DNA of 64,000 nucleotides from contig NZ_JAHQZT010000003.1 of the NCBI RefSeq assembly GCF_019061305.1, forward strand, positions 151,179-215,178. Direction: 5' to 3'. Origin of the DNA: Marinobacterium weihaiense (GTDB lineage: Bacteria > Pseudomonadota > Gammaproteobacteria > Pseudomonadales > Balneatricaceae). Below are positions 1 to 7,782 of the stretch, one piece after another; the first letter of the stretch is position 1; each line of letters starts with the position of its first letter. The position numbers and the translations under genes are program-made. The notes below the pieces were generated by a model, which ran no database searches, was not told where the DNA came from, and saw only the letters and a list, made by a program, of their open reading frames with translations.

Positions 1-1154
1 GCGTGGGGGTGATTTTCTACGTACTGATTGCTCTGCGCCGAGCCTTGAATGAGCGCGGCTGGTTTAACGGCCAAGCCCCCAATCTGGCCAGTCTGCTGGA
101 TCTGGTGGCCCTGGGCACCGTCGCCGATGTAGTGCCGTTGGAGCGCAACAACCGCGCCCTGGTGTGGCAAGGGCTGCAGCGTATCCGTGCCGGTCAGGCG
201 CGTCCCGGCTTGCTGGCGCTGATCGAGGTCTCCGGTCGTCGCCGTGACCGCATCGTCGCCAGCGACCTGGGCTTTGCCATCGCGCCAAGGCTTAACGCTG
301 CCGGCCGTCTTGAGGACATGTCGATCGGCATCGAGTGTCTGCTGGAAGAAAACTACGACCGGGCGTTGTCCATGGCGCGCGAGTTGGATGAACTCAACCG
401 CGAGCGCCGTGGCATCGAGCAGGAGATGCAGCAGCAGGCACTGGAACTGCTGGGGCAGCTCAGCCTCAATGATCGGGAACTGCCGTTCGGCCTCTGTCTG
501 TATGACGAATACTGGCACCAGGGCGTGATCGGCATTCTGGCCTCGCGCATCAAGGAACGGGTATACCGCCCGGTGATTGCCTTCGCCCCCGGTGACGCGG
601 GCGAGATCAAGGGCTCGGCACGCTCGATCAACGGCTTCCATATCCGTGACGGCCTCGATGCCGTGGCGGCCAAACACCCGGGGCTGCTGAAGAAGTTCGG
701 TGGCCACGCCATGGCGGCCGGTCTGACCATCGCCGCCGAGGACCTGGCCGCCTTCAGCGATGCCTTCGATGCCGAGGTGCGCCGTCAGCTGGATGCCGAT
801 GACCTGACCCAGCGTATCCTCACCGACGGCGAACTGCCGGAAGCCGCGTTCAGCATGGAACTGGCCGAAGCCCTGCGCAACGCCGGCCCCTGGGGGCATC
901 AGTTCCCTGAGCCGCTGTTTGAAGGCCGTTTTCACCTGTTGCAGCAGCGCATCGTCGGCCAGCGCCACCTCAAGCTGGTGGTGATGCCCGAAGGTGGCAC
1001 CCTGGCGCTGGATGCGATCGCGTTCAACGTGGACACTCTGGTCTGGCCCGACGAATCAGTTCAGAAGGTGCGCCTGGTGTACCGGCTGGATGTGAACGAG
1101 TTCCGCGGTCAACGCAGCCTGCAGCTGATGGTGGACTGGATCGGTGTGGAGTGA
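1..1154 (+). CDS. recJ: Single-stranded-DNA-specific exonuclease RecJ, 3' part only
   Basis: RecJ is a 5'-3' single-strand DNA exonuclease acting in RecF-pathway recombination and mismatch repair in the cytoplasm. The 5' end lies before the window; about 383 residues are visible, against roughly 570 in the usual protein, so the first DHH motifs are missing. The visible part carries LLDLVALGTVADVVPL and APRLNAAGRLEDM, typical of the core around the active site, then a DHHA1 domain with the glycine-rich GGHAMAAGLTI motif, and a C-terminal OB-like region. The reading frame begins at base 3, and the GTG there is internal, not a start. The 149-bp gap to the next gene suggests the transcript may end here. 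Confidence 0.95.
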   Translation, partial: VGVIFYVLIALRRALNERGWFNGQAPNLASLLDLVALGTVADVVPLERNNRALVWQGLQRIRAGQARPGLLALIEVSGRRRDRIVASDLGFAIAPRLNAAGRLEDMSIGIECLLEENYDRALSMARELDELNRERRGIEQEMQQQALELLGQLSLNDRELPFGLCLYDEYWHQGVIGILASRIKERVYRPVIAFAPGDAGEIKGSARSINGFHIRDGLDAVAAKHPGLLKKFGGHAMAAGLTIAAEDLAAFSDAFDAEVRRQLDADDLTQRILTDGELPEAAFSMELAEALRNAGPWGHQFPEPLFEGRFHLLQQRIVGQRHLKLVVMPEGGTLALDAIAFNVDTLVWPDESVQKVRLVYRLDVNEFRGQRSLQLMVDWIGVE

Positions 1155-1275
1155 CGGAAGGCTCCATAGCTTAAGCCGGTCCGGCCACGCTGGCCTGCTT
1201 CGCTTATGCCTGATAAGTGTCGTTTTGCCTCATCTTGAGCTAGGATACGCGCCCTGTTTCGATCGCTAATTCAAC

Positions 1276-1292
1276 CGGCCTTACGTCGGCCG
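1276..1292 (+). promoter_or_regulatory. Small hairpin abutting a ribosome binding site
   Basis: CGGCC and GGCCG form a 5-bp stem with a 7-base loop. The Shine-Dalgarno sequence GAGGAG follows at once, and the ATG of the 59-residue gene lies at 1304. The arrangement could modulate access to the ribosome binding site, but the stem is short and could be chance. Confidence 0.3.
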
Positions 1293-1303
1293 AGGAGTAC
1301 CCC

Positions 1304-1483
1304 ATGCACGAACTCACCCTGGAAGAATTGACTGCACTGTTGAATGTCTTTGACCGTGCCGGTGCCGGCCAGGATGCCATCGAAGCCGATCTGCTGGCGC
1401 GCATCAAAGCGCAGCATGCCGAGAAGGAAGAGCTGGCATCGATGGATTTTGATGATTGCCTGGGCGGTGCTTGTAAGCTCTGA
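1304..1483 (+). CDS. Small acidic protein of unknown function (59 aa)
   Basis: I do not recognise this 59-residue protein. It begins [20 protein letters not shown], appears helical and acidic, and ends in [10 protein letters not shown] with two cysteines five residues apart. Support for it being real comes from a good Shine-Dalgarno (GAGGAG) 7 bases before the ATG, codon use like its neighbours, and close coupling to nfo: its stop codon lies in the leader of nfo, 11 bases before that start. No signal peptide or membrane segment is visible. The two cysteines might bind metal or form a disulfide, which is only a guess. Confidence 0.6.
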   Translation: MHELTLEELTALLNVFDRAGAGQDAIEADLLARIKAQHAEKEELASMDFDDCLGGACKL

Positions 1484-1494
1484 GGATTAGACGG

Positions 1495-2340
1495 ATGTAC
1501 TACATCGGAGCTCATGTCAGCGCCTCCGGCGGGGTGGAAAACGCCCCGTTGAATGCGGCCAAACTCGGCGCCAATGCCTTTGCCCTGTTCACCAAGAATC
1601 AGCGTCGTTGGGAGGCCAAGCCGCTGACCAGCAAGAGCATCAAGGCGTTCAAGGCCAACTGCGAGCGGCTGGGGTTCAGTGCCAACCAGATCCTGCCTCA
1701 CGACAGTTACCTGATCAACCTCGGTCATCCCGAAACCGAGGCGCTGGAAAAATCCCGTGCCGCCTTTCTCGACGAAATGCAGCGCTGCGAACAGCTGGGG
1801 CTGAAACTGCTCAACTTCCATCCCGGCAGTCACCTGCGCAAGGTGGATGAAGCCACCTGTCTGAGCACCATCGCCACGTCGATCAACCTGGCACTGGCCG
1901 AGACCGACAGCGTGGTCGCCGTGATCGAGAACACCGCCGGTCAGGGCTCCAACCTGGGCTTTCGCTTCGAGCAGCTGGCGGCGATCATCGATCAGGTGGA
2001 GGACAAGTCGCGTGTGGGTGTCTGCCTGGATACCTGCCACACCTTCGCGGCGGGCTATGACCTGCGCACCCCCGAGGCCTGCGCTCACACTTTTGCCGAG
2101 TTCGAGCGCATCGTCGGTTTCGACTACCTGCGCGGCATGCACCTGAACGATTCCAAGGGCGCGCTGGACAGTCGCATCGACCGTCACCACAGCCTGGGGC
2201 AGGGCGAAATCGGCTGGGCGCCGTTCGAGTTCATCATGCAGGACAGCCGCTTCGAGGGCATCCCGCTGGTGCTGGAAACCATCGAACCGGAGATCTGGGC
2301 CGACGAGATTCAGCAGCTGCGCGCGTTGGCTGCCGCCTGA
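1495..2340 (+). CDS. nfo: Deoxyribonuclease IV (AP endonuclease, Nfo family)
   Basis: Endonuclease IV cleaves DNA 5' to abasic sites and removes 3' blocking groups in base-excision repair. It is a TIM barrel with a trinuclear zinc site. The 281 residues match the family length (about 280). Metal-ligand motifs appear in order: [70 protein letters not shown] and LVLETIEP. The ATG follows GAGGATTAG, which overlaps the stop region of the preceding 59-residue gene, so the two are probably cotranscribed. Confidence 0.97.
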   Translation: MYYIGAHVSASGGVENAPLNAAKLGANAFALFTKNQRRWEAKPLTSKSIKAFKANCERLGFSANQILPHDSYLINLGHPETEALEKSRAAFLDEMQRCEQLGLKLLNFHPGSHLRKVDEATCLSTIATSINLALAETDSVVAVIENTAGQGSNLGFRFEQLAAIIDQVEDKSRVGVCLDTCHTFAAGYDLRTPEACAHTFAEFERIVGFDYLRGMHLNDSKGALDSRIDRHHSLGQGEIGWAPFEFIMQDSRFEGIPLVLETIEPEIWADEIQQLRALAAA

Positions 2341-2353
2341 GGTGTCATGCGGC

Positions 2354-2369
2354 TGTCATCTCGATGACA
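2354..2369. promoter_or_regulatory. Inverted repeat upstream of the EAL-domain gene
   Basis: TGTCATC-TC-GATGACA has perfect 7-bp arms with a 2-bp spacer and lies 39 bp before the ATG of the EAL gene. A further TGTCAT half-site is present at 2343-2348. The arm length and tight spacing look like an operator for a dimeric regulator. It has no T-tract, so it is unlikely to be a terminator for nfo. The regulator is unknown. Confidence 0.4.
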
Positions 2370-2407
2370 TAGACTGCGCCGGTTTCATCAGTCAGCGGTA
2401 GTTCAAC

Positions 2408-3256
2408 ATGCAGTACAGGCCCTCGCGACACTTTGATGCCCAGCAGGCACTGCAGCGTCAGGCTTTGAACGAGATTCTGGCCGAGCAGCGCCTTTATCCG
2501 CACTTTCAGCCGATCGTGGATCTGAAACAGGGCCGCATGCTGGGCTACGAGGCGTTGATCCGCGGCCCAAAGGGTAGCTTGCTGCACACTCCGGCGGCAC
2601 TTTTCGGAGCCGCCATTCGTGAAGGTCGACAGCTGGAGCTGGAGCGGCTGTGCCGTCAGCTCTCCTTGCAGCACTTCGCTCGCCTGCCGGTGGGTAATAC
2701 CCTGTTTCTCAATGTGACCGCCTCGCTGCTCAGTTCTCCCGGTCATGAACACGGCTTTACCGTTGAGCTGCTGCGCCAGCTGGGCATTGCGGTGGAAAGC
2801 ATCGTCATCGAGTTGTCTGAACAGCATCCCTTCGATCAGCAGGGCCTGACCCGAGCGGCGGTGGAGCATTACCGCAGCATGGGGTTTCGGATTGCCATTG
2901 ACGATCTGGGTACCGGTTATTCGGGCCTCAAGCTTTGGTCCGAGCTGCAGCCGGAGTTCGTCAAGATCGACCGCCACTTTATCCACAGGCTTGACCAGGA
3001 TCCGGTCAAGCGCGCGTTCGTGCGTTCCATCTGCCAGGTCGGCCGTAATCTGGGCTGTCGTGTGCTGGCCGAAGGGATCGAACAGCCGGATGAATTGCGC
3101 GTGCTGCAGCAGCTTGGCATTGAGCTGGGGCAGGGGTTTCTGCTCGGCCGTCCCGCGGCCGTCCCCAGTGCCGCGCTGACCCCGGCGCAGGTACGTGCTA
3201 CCCGGCCAAGCCGAGCCCGGCGCATGTTCCAGGCGCTGGGATTGCGCACGGCCTGA
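2408..3256 (+). CDS. Stand-alone EAL-domain cyclic-di-GMP phosphodiesterase
   Basis: EAL proteins hydrolyse the second messenger c-di-GMP to pGpG and so favour motility over biofilm growth. This 282-residue protein is essentially one EAL domain with no sensor, GGDEF or membrane segment. All signature residues are visible: YEALIRG near residue 50, FLNVTASLL, the glutamate of IELSE, IDDLGTGYSGL, VKID, VLAEGIE and the final glutamine in LGQGFLLGRP. It should therefore be catalytically competent. The basic tail (RPSRARRMF) is not part of the domain. It stands alone between nfo and nudF, with an inverted repeat in its leader. Confidence 0.9.
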   Translation: MQYRPSRHFDAQQALQRQALNEILAEQRLYPHFQPIVDLKQGRMLGYEALIRGPKGSLLHTPAALFGAAIREGRQLELERLCRQLSLQHFARLPVGNTLFLNVTASLLSSPGHEHGFTVELLRQLGIAVESIVIELSEQHPFDQQGLTRAAVEHYRSMGFRIAIDDLGTGYSGLKLWSELQPEFVKIDRHFIHRLDQDPVKRAFVRSICQVGRNLGCRVLAEGIEQPDELRVLQQLGIELGQGFLLGRPAAVPSAALTPAQVRATRPSRARRMFQALGLRTA

Positions 3257-3333
3257 CTCTGGCCTCCGATTGGGGTCTCCCGCCCGGCAGTGGTATAGTC
3301 GCGTTTTGATTAACGCGTGCTGAGGTGTTGCTC

Positions 3334-3966
3334 ATGTCCACTGTCTGGAACCCCGTTTTTGACGAACGCGACGTGCGTCTGGAGCAGGACGAAACGCTGT
3401 ACCGGGGTTTTTTTCGCCTGCACCGGTTGACGCTGAGCCATCCCCGCTTCGAGGGTGGCCGGGTCCGCGTGCAGCGCGAGCTGCTTGACCGGGGTGATGC
3501 GGTGTGCGTACTGCTGTACGACCCCCTGCAGGATGCCGTGGTGATGGTGGAGCAGTTTCGCGTGGGGGCAATGGGCAAGACCGACAGTCCCTGGCTGCTG
3601 GAGCTGGTGGCCGGAGTGGTCGAGCCCGGCGAGAGTGCCGAAGACGTGGCCCGGCGTGAGAGCGTGGAAGAAGCGGGCGTCGAGCTGGGAGCAATATTCC
3701 CGATCACCGGCTACCTGCCCAGTCCGGGCGGCTGTGACGAGTGGATCGACGTGGTCTGTGCCCTGATCGACTCCCGTGGCGTAGGCGGGGTGCATGGCCT
3801 GGACAGCGAAGGCGAGGACATTAAGGTGCATGTCCTGGCTGCGGCCGATGCCTTTGCGCTGGTCGAGGCCAACCGGCTCAACAATGCCGCTGCCATCATT
3901 GCCCTGCAGTGGCTACAACTGAACCATGGACGGCTGCAACAGATGCGGGTGTCCGATGAAACGTAA
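3334..3966 (+). CDS. nudF: ADP-ribose pyrophosphatase (Nudix hydrolase NudF)
   Basis: NudF hydrolyses ADP-ribose to AMP and ribose 5-phosphate, preventing build-up of reactive ADP-ribose. The 210-residue protein carries a perfect Nudix box, G-x5-E-x7-RE-x-VEEAGV, in GVVEPGESAEDVARRESVEE followed by AGV. The ATG at 3334 was chosen over the in-frame GTG at 3325 because TGAGG lies at proper spacing before it. It is the first gene of nudF-yqiB-cpdA-yqiA-parE, the same order as in E. coli, and overlaps the next gene by 11 bp, indicating translational coupling. No tolC precedes it as it does in E. coli. Confidence 0.93.
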   Translation: MSTVWNPVFDERDVRLEQDETLYRGFFRLHRLTLSHPRFEGGRVRVQRELLDRGDAVCVLLYDPLQDAVVMVEQFRVGAMGKTDSPWLLELVAGVVEPGESAEDVARRESVEEAGVELGAIFPITGYLPSPGGCDEWIDVVCALIDSRGVGGVHGLDSEGEDIKVHVLAAADAFALVEANRLNNAAAIIALQWLQLNHGRLQQMRVSDET

Positions 3967-4399
3967 ATACGTCCCCGACCTCAAGCGTCAGATGGCGCAG
4001 GGGGAAGCCAACTACATGCGGCTGCTCAAGCTGCTGCCGGACCTGGACCACTGCGACCAGCGCGAGTTTCAGGTCGAAGTGGATCAACAGCGCGCCCGGG
4101 TACGGCTGGCGATCGACGAGCGTTTTACCTACACCACCAGCGTGGTGGTGTCCCAGCAGTATGAAAACGCCTCGGCCTGGCTGGAAGCGCCGCGCCTGGT
4201 GGTACGCATGTACCATGATGCCCGTGTGGCGGAGGTGATCTGCACCCGGCAGCGCCGCCAGTTGTCCGGTGTCTATCCCTACCCCAATCAACAGATGCAC
4301 CAGCCGGATGAAAAGGCTCAGCTCAACGCTTTTCTGGGCGAGTGGCTCAACCACTGCCTGGCCCATGGTCAATTGATGGAAGAGGTCTTTGCCGAGTGA
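3956..4399 (+). CDS. yqiB: DUF1249 family protein (YqiB)
   Basis: This 147-residue protein starts MKRKYVPDLKRQMAQGEANY, typical of the YqiB/DUF1249 family, which is found between nudF and cpdA in many gammaproteobacteria. The biochemical role is not established. It has no signal peptide or membrane helix and is probably cytoplasmic. The ATG at 3956 lies inside the end of nudF, and its TGA overlaps the GTG start of cpdA by 4 bp, so translation should be coupled across the three genes. Confidence 0.88.
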   Translation: MKRKYVPDLKRQMAQGEANYMRLLKLLPDLDHCDQREFQVEVDQQRARVRLAIDERFTYTTSVVVSQQYENASAWLEAPRLVVRMYHDARVAEVICTRQRRQLSGVYPYPNQQMHQPDEKAQLNAFLGEWLNHCLAHGQLMEEVFAE

Positions 4400-5184
4400 G
4401 CCTGCGCATTCTTCAGCTGAGTGACTGTCATCTGCCGGAGCAGGCCGGCGAGCCCTTTCGGGGCCGTGACGCGGATCGTACGCTGGCGGCGCTGGTGGCG
4501 CAGCTGGTCGAGTTGCCGGCGTTCGATCACCTGCTGCTGACCGGCGATCTGACGCACCATGCCGGCGTCGAGGCCTACCGACGGCTGCTGTCTATCATCG
4601 CGCCGCTGACCGGCACGCGACACTGGCTGCCCGGCAACCATGATGTGCACTCGACCATGCAGGCGGCGGATGCCGAAGGCACTCTGGGGCGCAAGCAGGT
4701 TGATCTGGGGGGAGACTGGACACTGCTGCAGCTGGACAGCACGGCCAGCCCGGATGGCCGTGGCGGCGGCTCGCTGGCCGCGGCGGAGCTGGACTGGCTG
4801 CAGCGGACTCTGGTCACTCTGCGCGAGCGCCACGTGCTGCTGGCGCTGCATCACAACCCGGTGGCCACCGGCAGTCGCTGGCAGGACGCGATTCGGCTGG
4901 GCAACCCTGACGCGCTGCGGCGTATTCTGGAACCTGCGCCACAGGTGAAGGGACTGGTGTGCGGACACTTGCATCAGGCGCTGGCGCTGGAGTATGCCGG
5001 GCGTCCGGTGTGGAGCGCGCCTTCCACGGTGGTGCAGTTTGCCCTGGGTCGTGACGTGCTTGCGCTGGAAACGGATCCGGTGTTATCCACACCCGGGTGT
5101 CGCTGGTATGCGCTTCATGACGATGGCCGGATCGAGGCTCACCTGCTGAGGTTATCCACATGCGAGGAGGTGCTGTCGGCATGA
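4396..5184 (+). CDS. cpdA: 3',5'-cyclic-AMP phosphodiesterase CpdA
   Basis: CpdA degrades cAMP and so lowers CRP-cAMP signalling. It is a calcineurin-type metallophosphoesterase. The motifs appear in order: LQLSDCHL, LLTGDLTHHA, GNHD, LALHHNPV and CGHLHQ, which supply the dinuclear metal ligands. The 262 residues match the family. I chose GTG at 4396, giving MSLRILQLSDCHLPEQ, because the phosphoesterase fold begins right there and the GTG overlaps the yqiB stop (GTGA). The end overlaps yqiA by ATGA. Two perfect DnaA-box sequences lie within its last 100 bases. Confidence 0.93.
   Translation: MSLRILQLSDCHLPEQAGEPFRGRDADRTLAALVAQLVELPAFDHLLLTGDLTHHAGVEAYRRLLSIIAPLTGTRHWLPGNHDVHSTMQAADAEGTLGRKQVDLGGDWTLLQLDSTASPDGRGGGSLAAAELDWLQRTLVTLRERHVLLALHHNPVATGSRWQDAIRLGNPDALRRILEPAPQVKGLVCGHLHQALALEYAGRPVWSAPSTVVQFALGRDVLALETDPVLSTPGCRWYALHDDGRIEAHLLRLSTCEEVLSA
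5083..5091 (+). promoter_or_regulatory. Perfect DnaA-box sequence (TTATCCACA), copy 1
   Basis: The 9-mer equals the strong DnaA-box consensus. It is inside cpdA, 69 bp before a second copy in the same orientation and about 730 bp ahead of parE. Function is unproven. Confidence 0.35.
5152..5160 (+). promoter_or_regulatory. Perfect DnaA-box sequence (TTATCCACA), copy 2
   Basis: Same orientation as the copy at 5083. It lies 20 bp before the yqiA start and overlaps the end of cpdA. The pairing, rather than either copy alone, makes it worth noting. Confidence 0.35.
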
Positions 5185-5804
5185 GTGATGGGCAGGTTAT
5201 CTATGTGCACGGTTTCAATAGCTCGCCCCAGTCCTGGAAGGCGCGTCAGCTGCAGGCTCATATGGCTGCACAGGGCCAGGCGCACCGGTTCAGGGCGCCC
5301 AAGCTGTCGCACTGGCCGGCCGAGGCGATCACGCAGCTGCAGGCCGAGATCGATGCGGCGGCGGCACCGGTCACCCTGGTGGGCAGCTCTCTGGGCGGCT
5401 ATTACAGCACCTGGCTGGTGGAACACAATCCCGGCGTGCGGGCGGTGCTGGTCAATCCGGCCGTGACCCCCTACCGGTTGCTGGAGGCCTGGCTGGGTGA
5501 AAACGCCAACCTCTACACCGATGAACACTATCAGCTGACGCCGGAACACCTGGCGCAGCTCAAGGCACTGGACTGTCCGGCGCTGCACAATAGCGCGGCG
5601 TATCTGCTGCTGGTACAGACGGCCGATGAAACCCTCGATTACCGCGAGGCTGTGGACAAGTATGCTGACTGTCCCCGGTTCATCCAGCCCGGCGGCAGTC
5701 ACGGATTTGAACAGTTCGAGGCGCTGATCCCGGCTGTGCTGGCGTTCGCCGAGGGCAGGATAGAACTGCCCGAAGCTAGGCCGCTGCCGGTGGCCTCTCT
5801 CTGA
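5181..5804 (+). CDS. yqiA: YqiA/YcfP family alpha/beta-fold esterase
   Basis: YqiA is a small cytoplasmic alpha/beta hydrolase with esterase activity; its natural substrate is unclear. The 207-residue protein opens with VIYVHGFNSSPQSWKARQL and has the nucleophile elbow VGSSLGGYYSTWLVEHN and a C-terminal GGSHGFEQFE with the catalytic histidine. The ATG at 5181 overlaps the cpdA stop in ATGA and follows GAGGAGG. It sits immediately before parE (13-bp gap), as in E. coli, and should share its transcript. Confidence 0.9.
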   Translation: MSDGQVIYVHGFNSSPQSWKARQLQAHMAAQGQAHRFRAPKLSHWPAEAITQLQAEIDAAAAPVTLVGSSLGGYYSTWLVEHNPGVRAVLVNPAVTPYRLLEAWLGENANLYTDEHYQLTPEHLAQLKALDCPALHNSAAYLLLVQTADETLDYREAVDKYADCPRFIQPGGSHGFEQFEALIPAVLAFAEGRIELPEARPLPVASL

Positions 5805-5817
5805 ACAGGAAACCCCG

Positions 5818-7713
5818 ATGTCGAAGCAATACAACGCGGAAGCGATAGAAGTTCTCAGTGGCCTGGATCCGGTCCGTCGCCGTCCGGGCATGTACACCGA
5901 GACCGACCGCCCCAACCACCTGGCGCAGGAAGTGATCGACAACTCGGTCGATGAAGCCCTGGCCGGCCATGCCCGGCAGATCGACGTATGCCTGCATGAA
6001 GACGGCTCCCTGAGCGTGGCCGACGACGGTCGCGGCATGCCGGTGGATATCCATCCGGAGCAGGGCGTCAGCGGGGTCGAGCTGATCCTCACCAAGCTGC
6101 ACGCGGGCGGCAAGTTCAACAATGACAACTACAACTATTCCGGCGGCCTGCACGGCGTCGGGGTGTCGGTGGTCAATGCCCTGTCCAAGCTGCTCAACGT
6201 GGAAATCAAGCGCGACGGGCAGGTCTATCGCATCGGCTTTGCCGATGGCGACAAGGTCTCCGAGCTGGAGGTGGTCGGTACGTGCGGCAAGCGCAACACC
6301 GGGACCAGCTTGCGCTTTCTGCCGGATCCCAAGTATTTTGACAGTCCTCGTTTCAGTGTGGCCAAGCTCAAGCACAACCTGCGTGCCAAGGCGGTCCTGT
6401 GTCCCGGCCTCAAGGTAATCTTCACCGATCTGAGCAGCGGCAAGCAGGAGCAGGAAGAGTGGTACTACGAGGACGGCCTGGTGGCCTACCTGCGCGGCAC
6501 CACCCAGGTTTATGAGACGCTGCCGCTGGAGCCGTTCAGCGGCAGCCTTCAGGGCGAGGAAGATGCGGTGGAATGGGCTGTACAGTGGCTGGCCGATGGT
6601 GGTGACGTCACCGCCGAAAGCTACGTCAACCTGATTCCCACGGCGCAGGGCGGCACCCATGTCAACGGCATGCGCACCGGCCTGCTGGAGGCCATGCGCG
6701 AATTCTGCGAGTTCCGCAACCTGCTGCCGCGTGGCGTTAAGCTGAGCCCGGATGACATCTGGGATCGCTGCTGTTACGTGCTGTCTGCCAAGATGCGCGA
6801 CCCCCAGTTTGCCGGCCAGACCAAGGAGCGTCTGTCCTCGCGTCAGATTGCGGCCTTCATTTCAGGCGCCATCAAGGATGCGTTTTCGCTCTGGCTCAAC
6901 CGTCATGTGGAAGAGGGCGAACGGCTGGCCGAAATGGTGATCGCCAGCGCCCAGCGGCGGCTGCGGGCCGGGCGCAAGGTGGTGCGCAAGAAGGTGACCC
7001 AGGGACCGGCCCTGCCGGGCAAGCTGGCGGATTGCTCCGGCGCCGATGCCAGCCAGTCCGAACTGTTTCTGGTGGAGGGGGATTCCGCCGGCGGCTCTGC
7101 CAAACAGGCGCGCAATCGCGAGTTCCAGGCGATCATGCCGCTGCGCGGCAAGATCCTGAATGCCTGGGAGGTGGATCCGGCCGAGGTACTGGCGTCGCAG
7201 GAGATCCATGACATTTCAGTGGCGATTGGGGTGGATCCCGGTTCCGACAAGCTGGACGGGCTGAGATACAACAAGGTCTGTATTCTGGCCGATGCCGACT
7301 CTGATGGCCTGCACATCGCCACCCTGCTGTGTGCCCTGTTCGTCCGCCATTTCCGGCCGCTGGTGGCGGCCGGTCACATCTATGTGGCGATGCCGCCGCT
7401 ATACCGTATCGATTTCGGCAAGGAGGTGTATTACGCCCTAGATGACGGCGAAAAGGATGGCATCGTTGAACGCATCCGGGCCGAGCGCAAGAATGCCAAG
7501 ATCGGCGTGCAGCGCTTCAAGGGACTGGGCGAGATGAATCCACTGCAGCTGCGCGAGACCACCATGTCGCCGGATACGCGCCGCCTGGTACAGCTGACGC
7601 TGGATGCCGGGGATGACACCCTGGAAATCATGGATATGTTGCTGGCGAAAAAGCGCTCGGGTGACCGCAAGCGCTGGCTGGAGCAGAAGGGTAATCTGGC
7701 CGAGGTGATCTGA
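5818..7713 (+). CDS. parE: DNA topoisomerase IV subunit B (ParE)
   Basis: ParE is the ATPase subunit of topoisomerase IV, which decatenates daughter chromosomes together with ParC (encoded at 15232). The 631 residues match the family. The GHKL ATPase motifs EVIDNSVDEALAGHA, DDGRGMPVDIHP and SGGLHGVGVSVVNALS lie in the first 120 residues. The TOPRIM domain has ELFLVEGDSAGGSAKQARNR, MPLRGKILN and DADSDGLHIATLL, and the C-terminal signature is RFKGLGEMNPLQLRETTM. The DADSDGLHIATLL form is typical of ParE rather than GyrB. RBS AGGAA precedes the ATG. A strong terminator follows. Confidence 0.97.
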   Translation: MSKQYNAEAIEVLSGLDPVRRRPGMYTETDRPNHLAQEVIDNSVDEALAGHARQIDVCLHEDGSLSVADDGRGMPVDIHPEQGVSGVELILTKLHAGGKFNNDNYNYSGGLHGVGVSVVNALSKLLNVEIKRDGQVYRIGFADGDKVSELEVVGTCGKRNTGTSLRFLPDPKYFDSPRFSVAKLKHNLRAKAVLCPGLKVIFTDLSSGKQEQEEWYYEDGLVAYLRGTTQVYETLPLEPFSGSLQGEEDAVEWAVQWLADGGDVTAESYVNLIPTAQGGTHVNGMRTGLLEAMREFCEFRNLLPRGVKLSPDDIWDRCCYVLSAKMRDPQFAGQTKERLSSRQIAAFISGAIKDAFSLWLNRHVEEGERLAEMVIASAQRRLRAGRKVVRKKVTQGPALPGKLADCSGADASQSELFLVEGDSAGGSAKQARNREFQAIMPLRGKILNAWEVDPAEVLASQEIHDISVAIGVDPGSDKLDGLRYNKVCILADADSDGLHIATLLCALFVRHFRPLVAAGHIYVAMPPLYRIDFGKEVYYALDDGEKDGIVERIRAERKNAKIGVQRFKGLGEMNPLQLRETTMSPDTRRLVQLTLDAGDDTLEIMDMLLAKKRSGDRKRWLEQKGNLAEVI

Positions 7714-7736
7714 CGCCCTGTTGGGCAAGTCTGATA

Positions 7737-7766
7737 CAAAAACGCCGGGCTCTGCCCGGCGTTTGA
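7737..7766. terminator. Bidirectional intrinsic terminator between convergent genes
   Basis: AAACGCCGGGC-TCT-GCCCGGCGTTT forms a perfect GC-rich stem with A-run and T-run flanks. It lies between the end of parE (plus) and the end of the 697-residue gene (minus), and can serve both. Confidence 0.88.
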
Positions 7767-7782
7767 TGGGTACCGATGTCGG

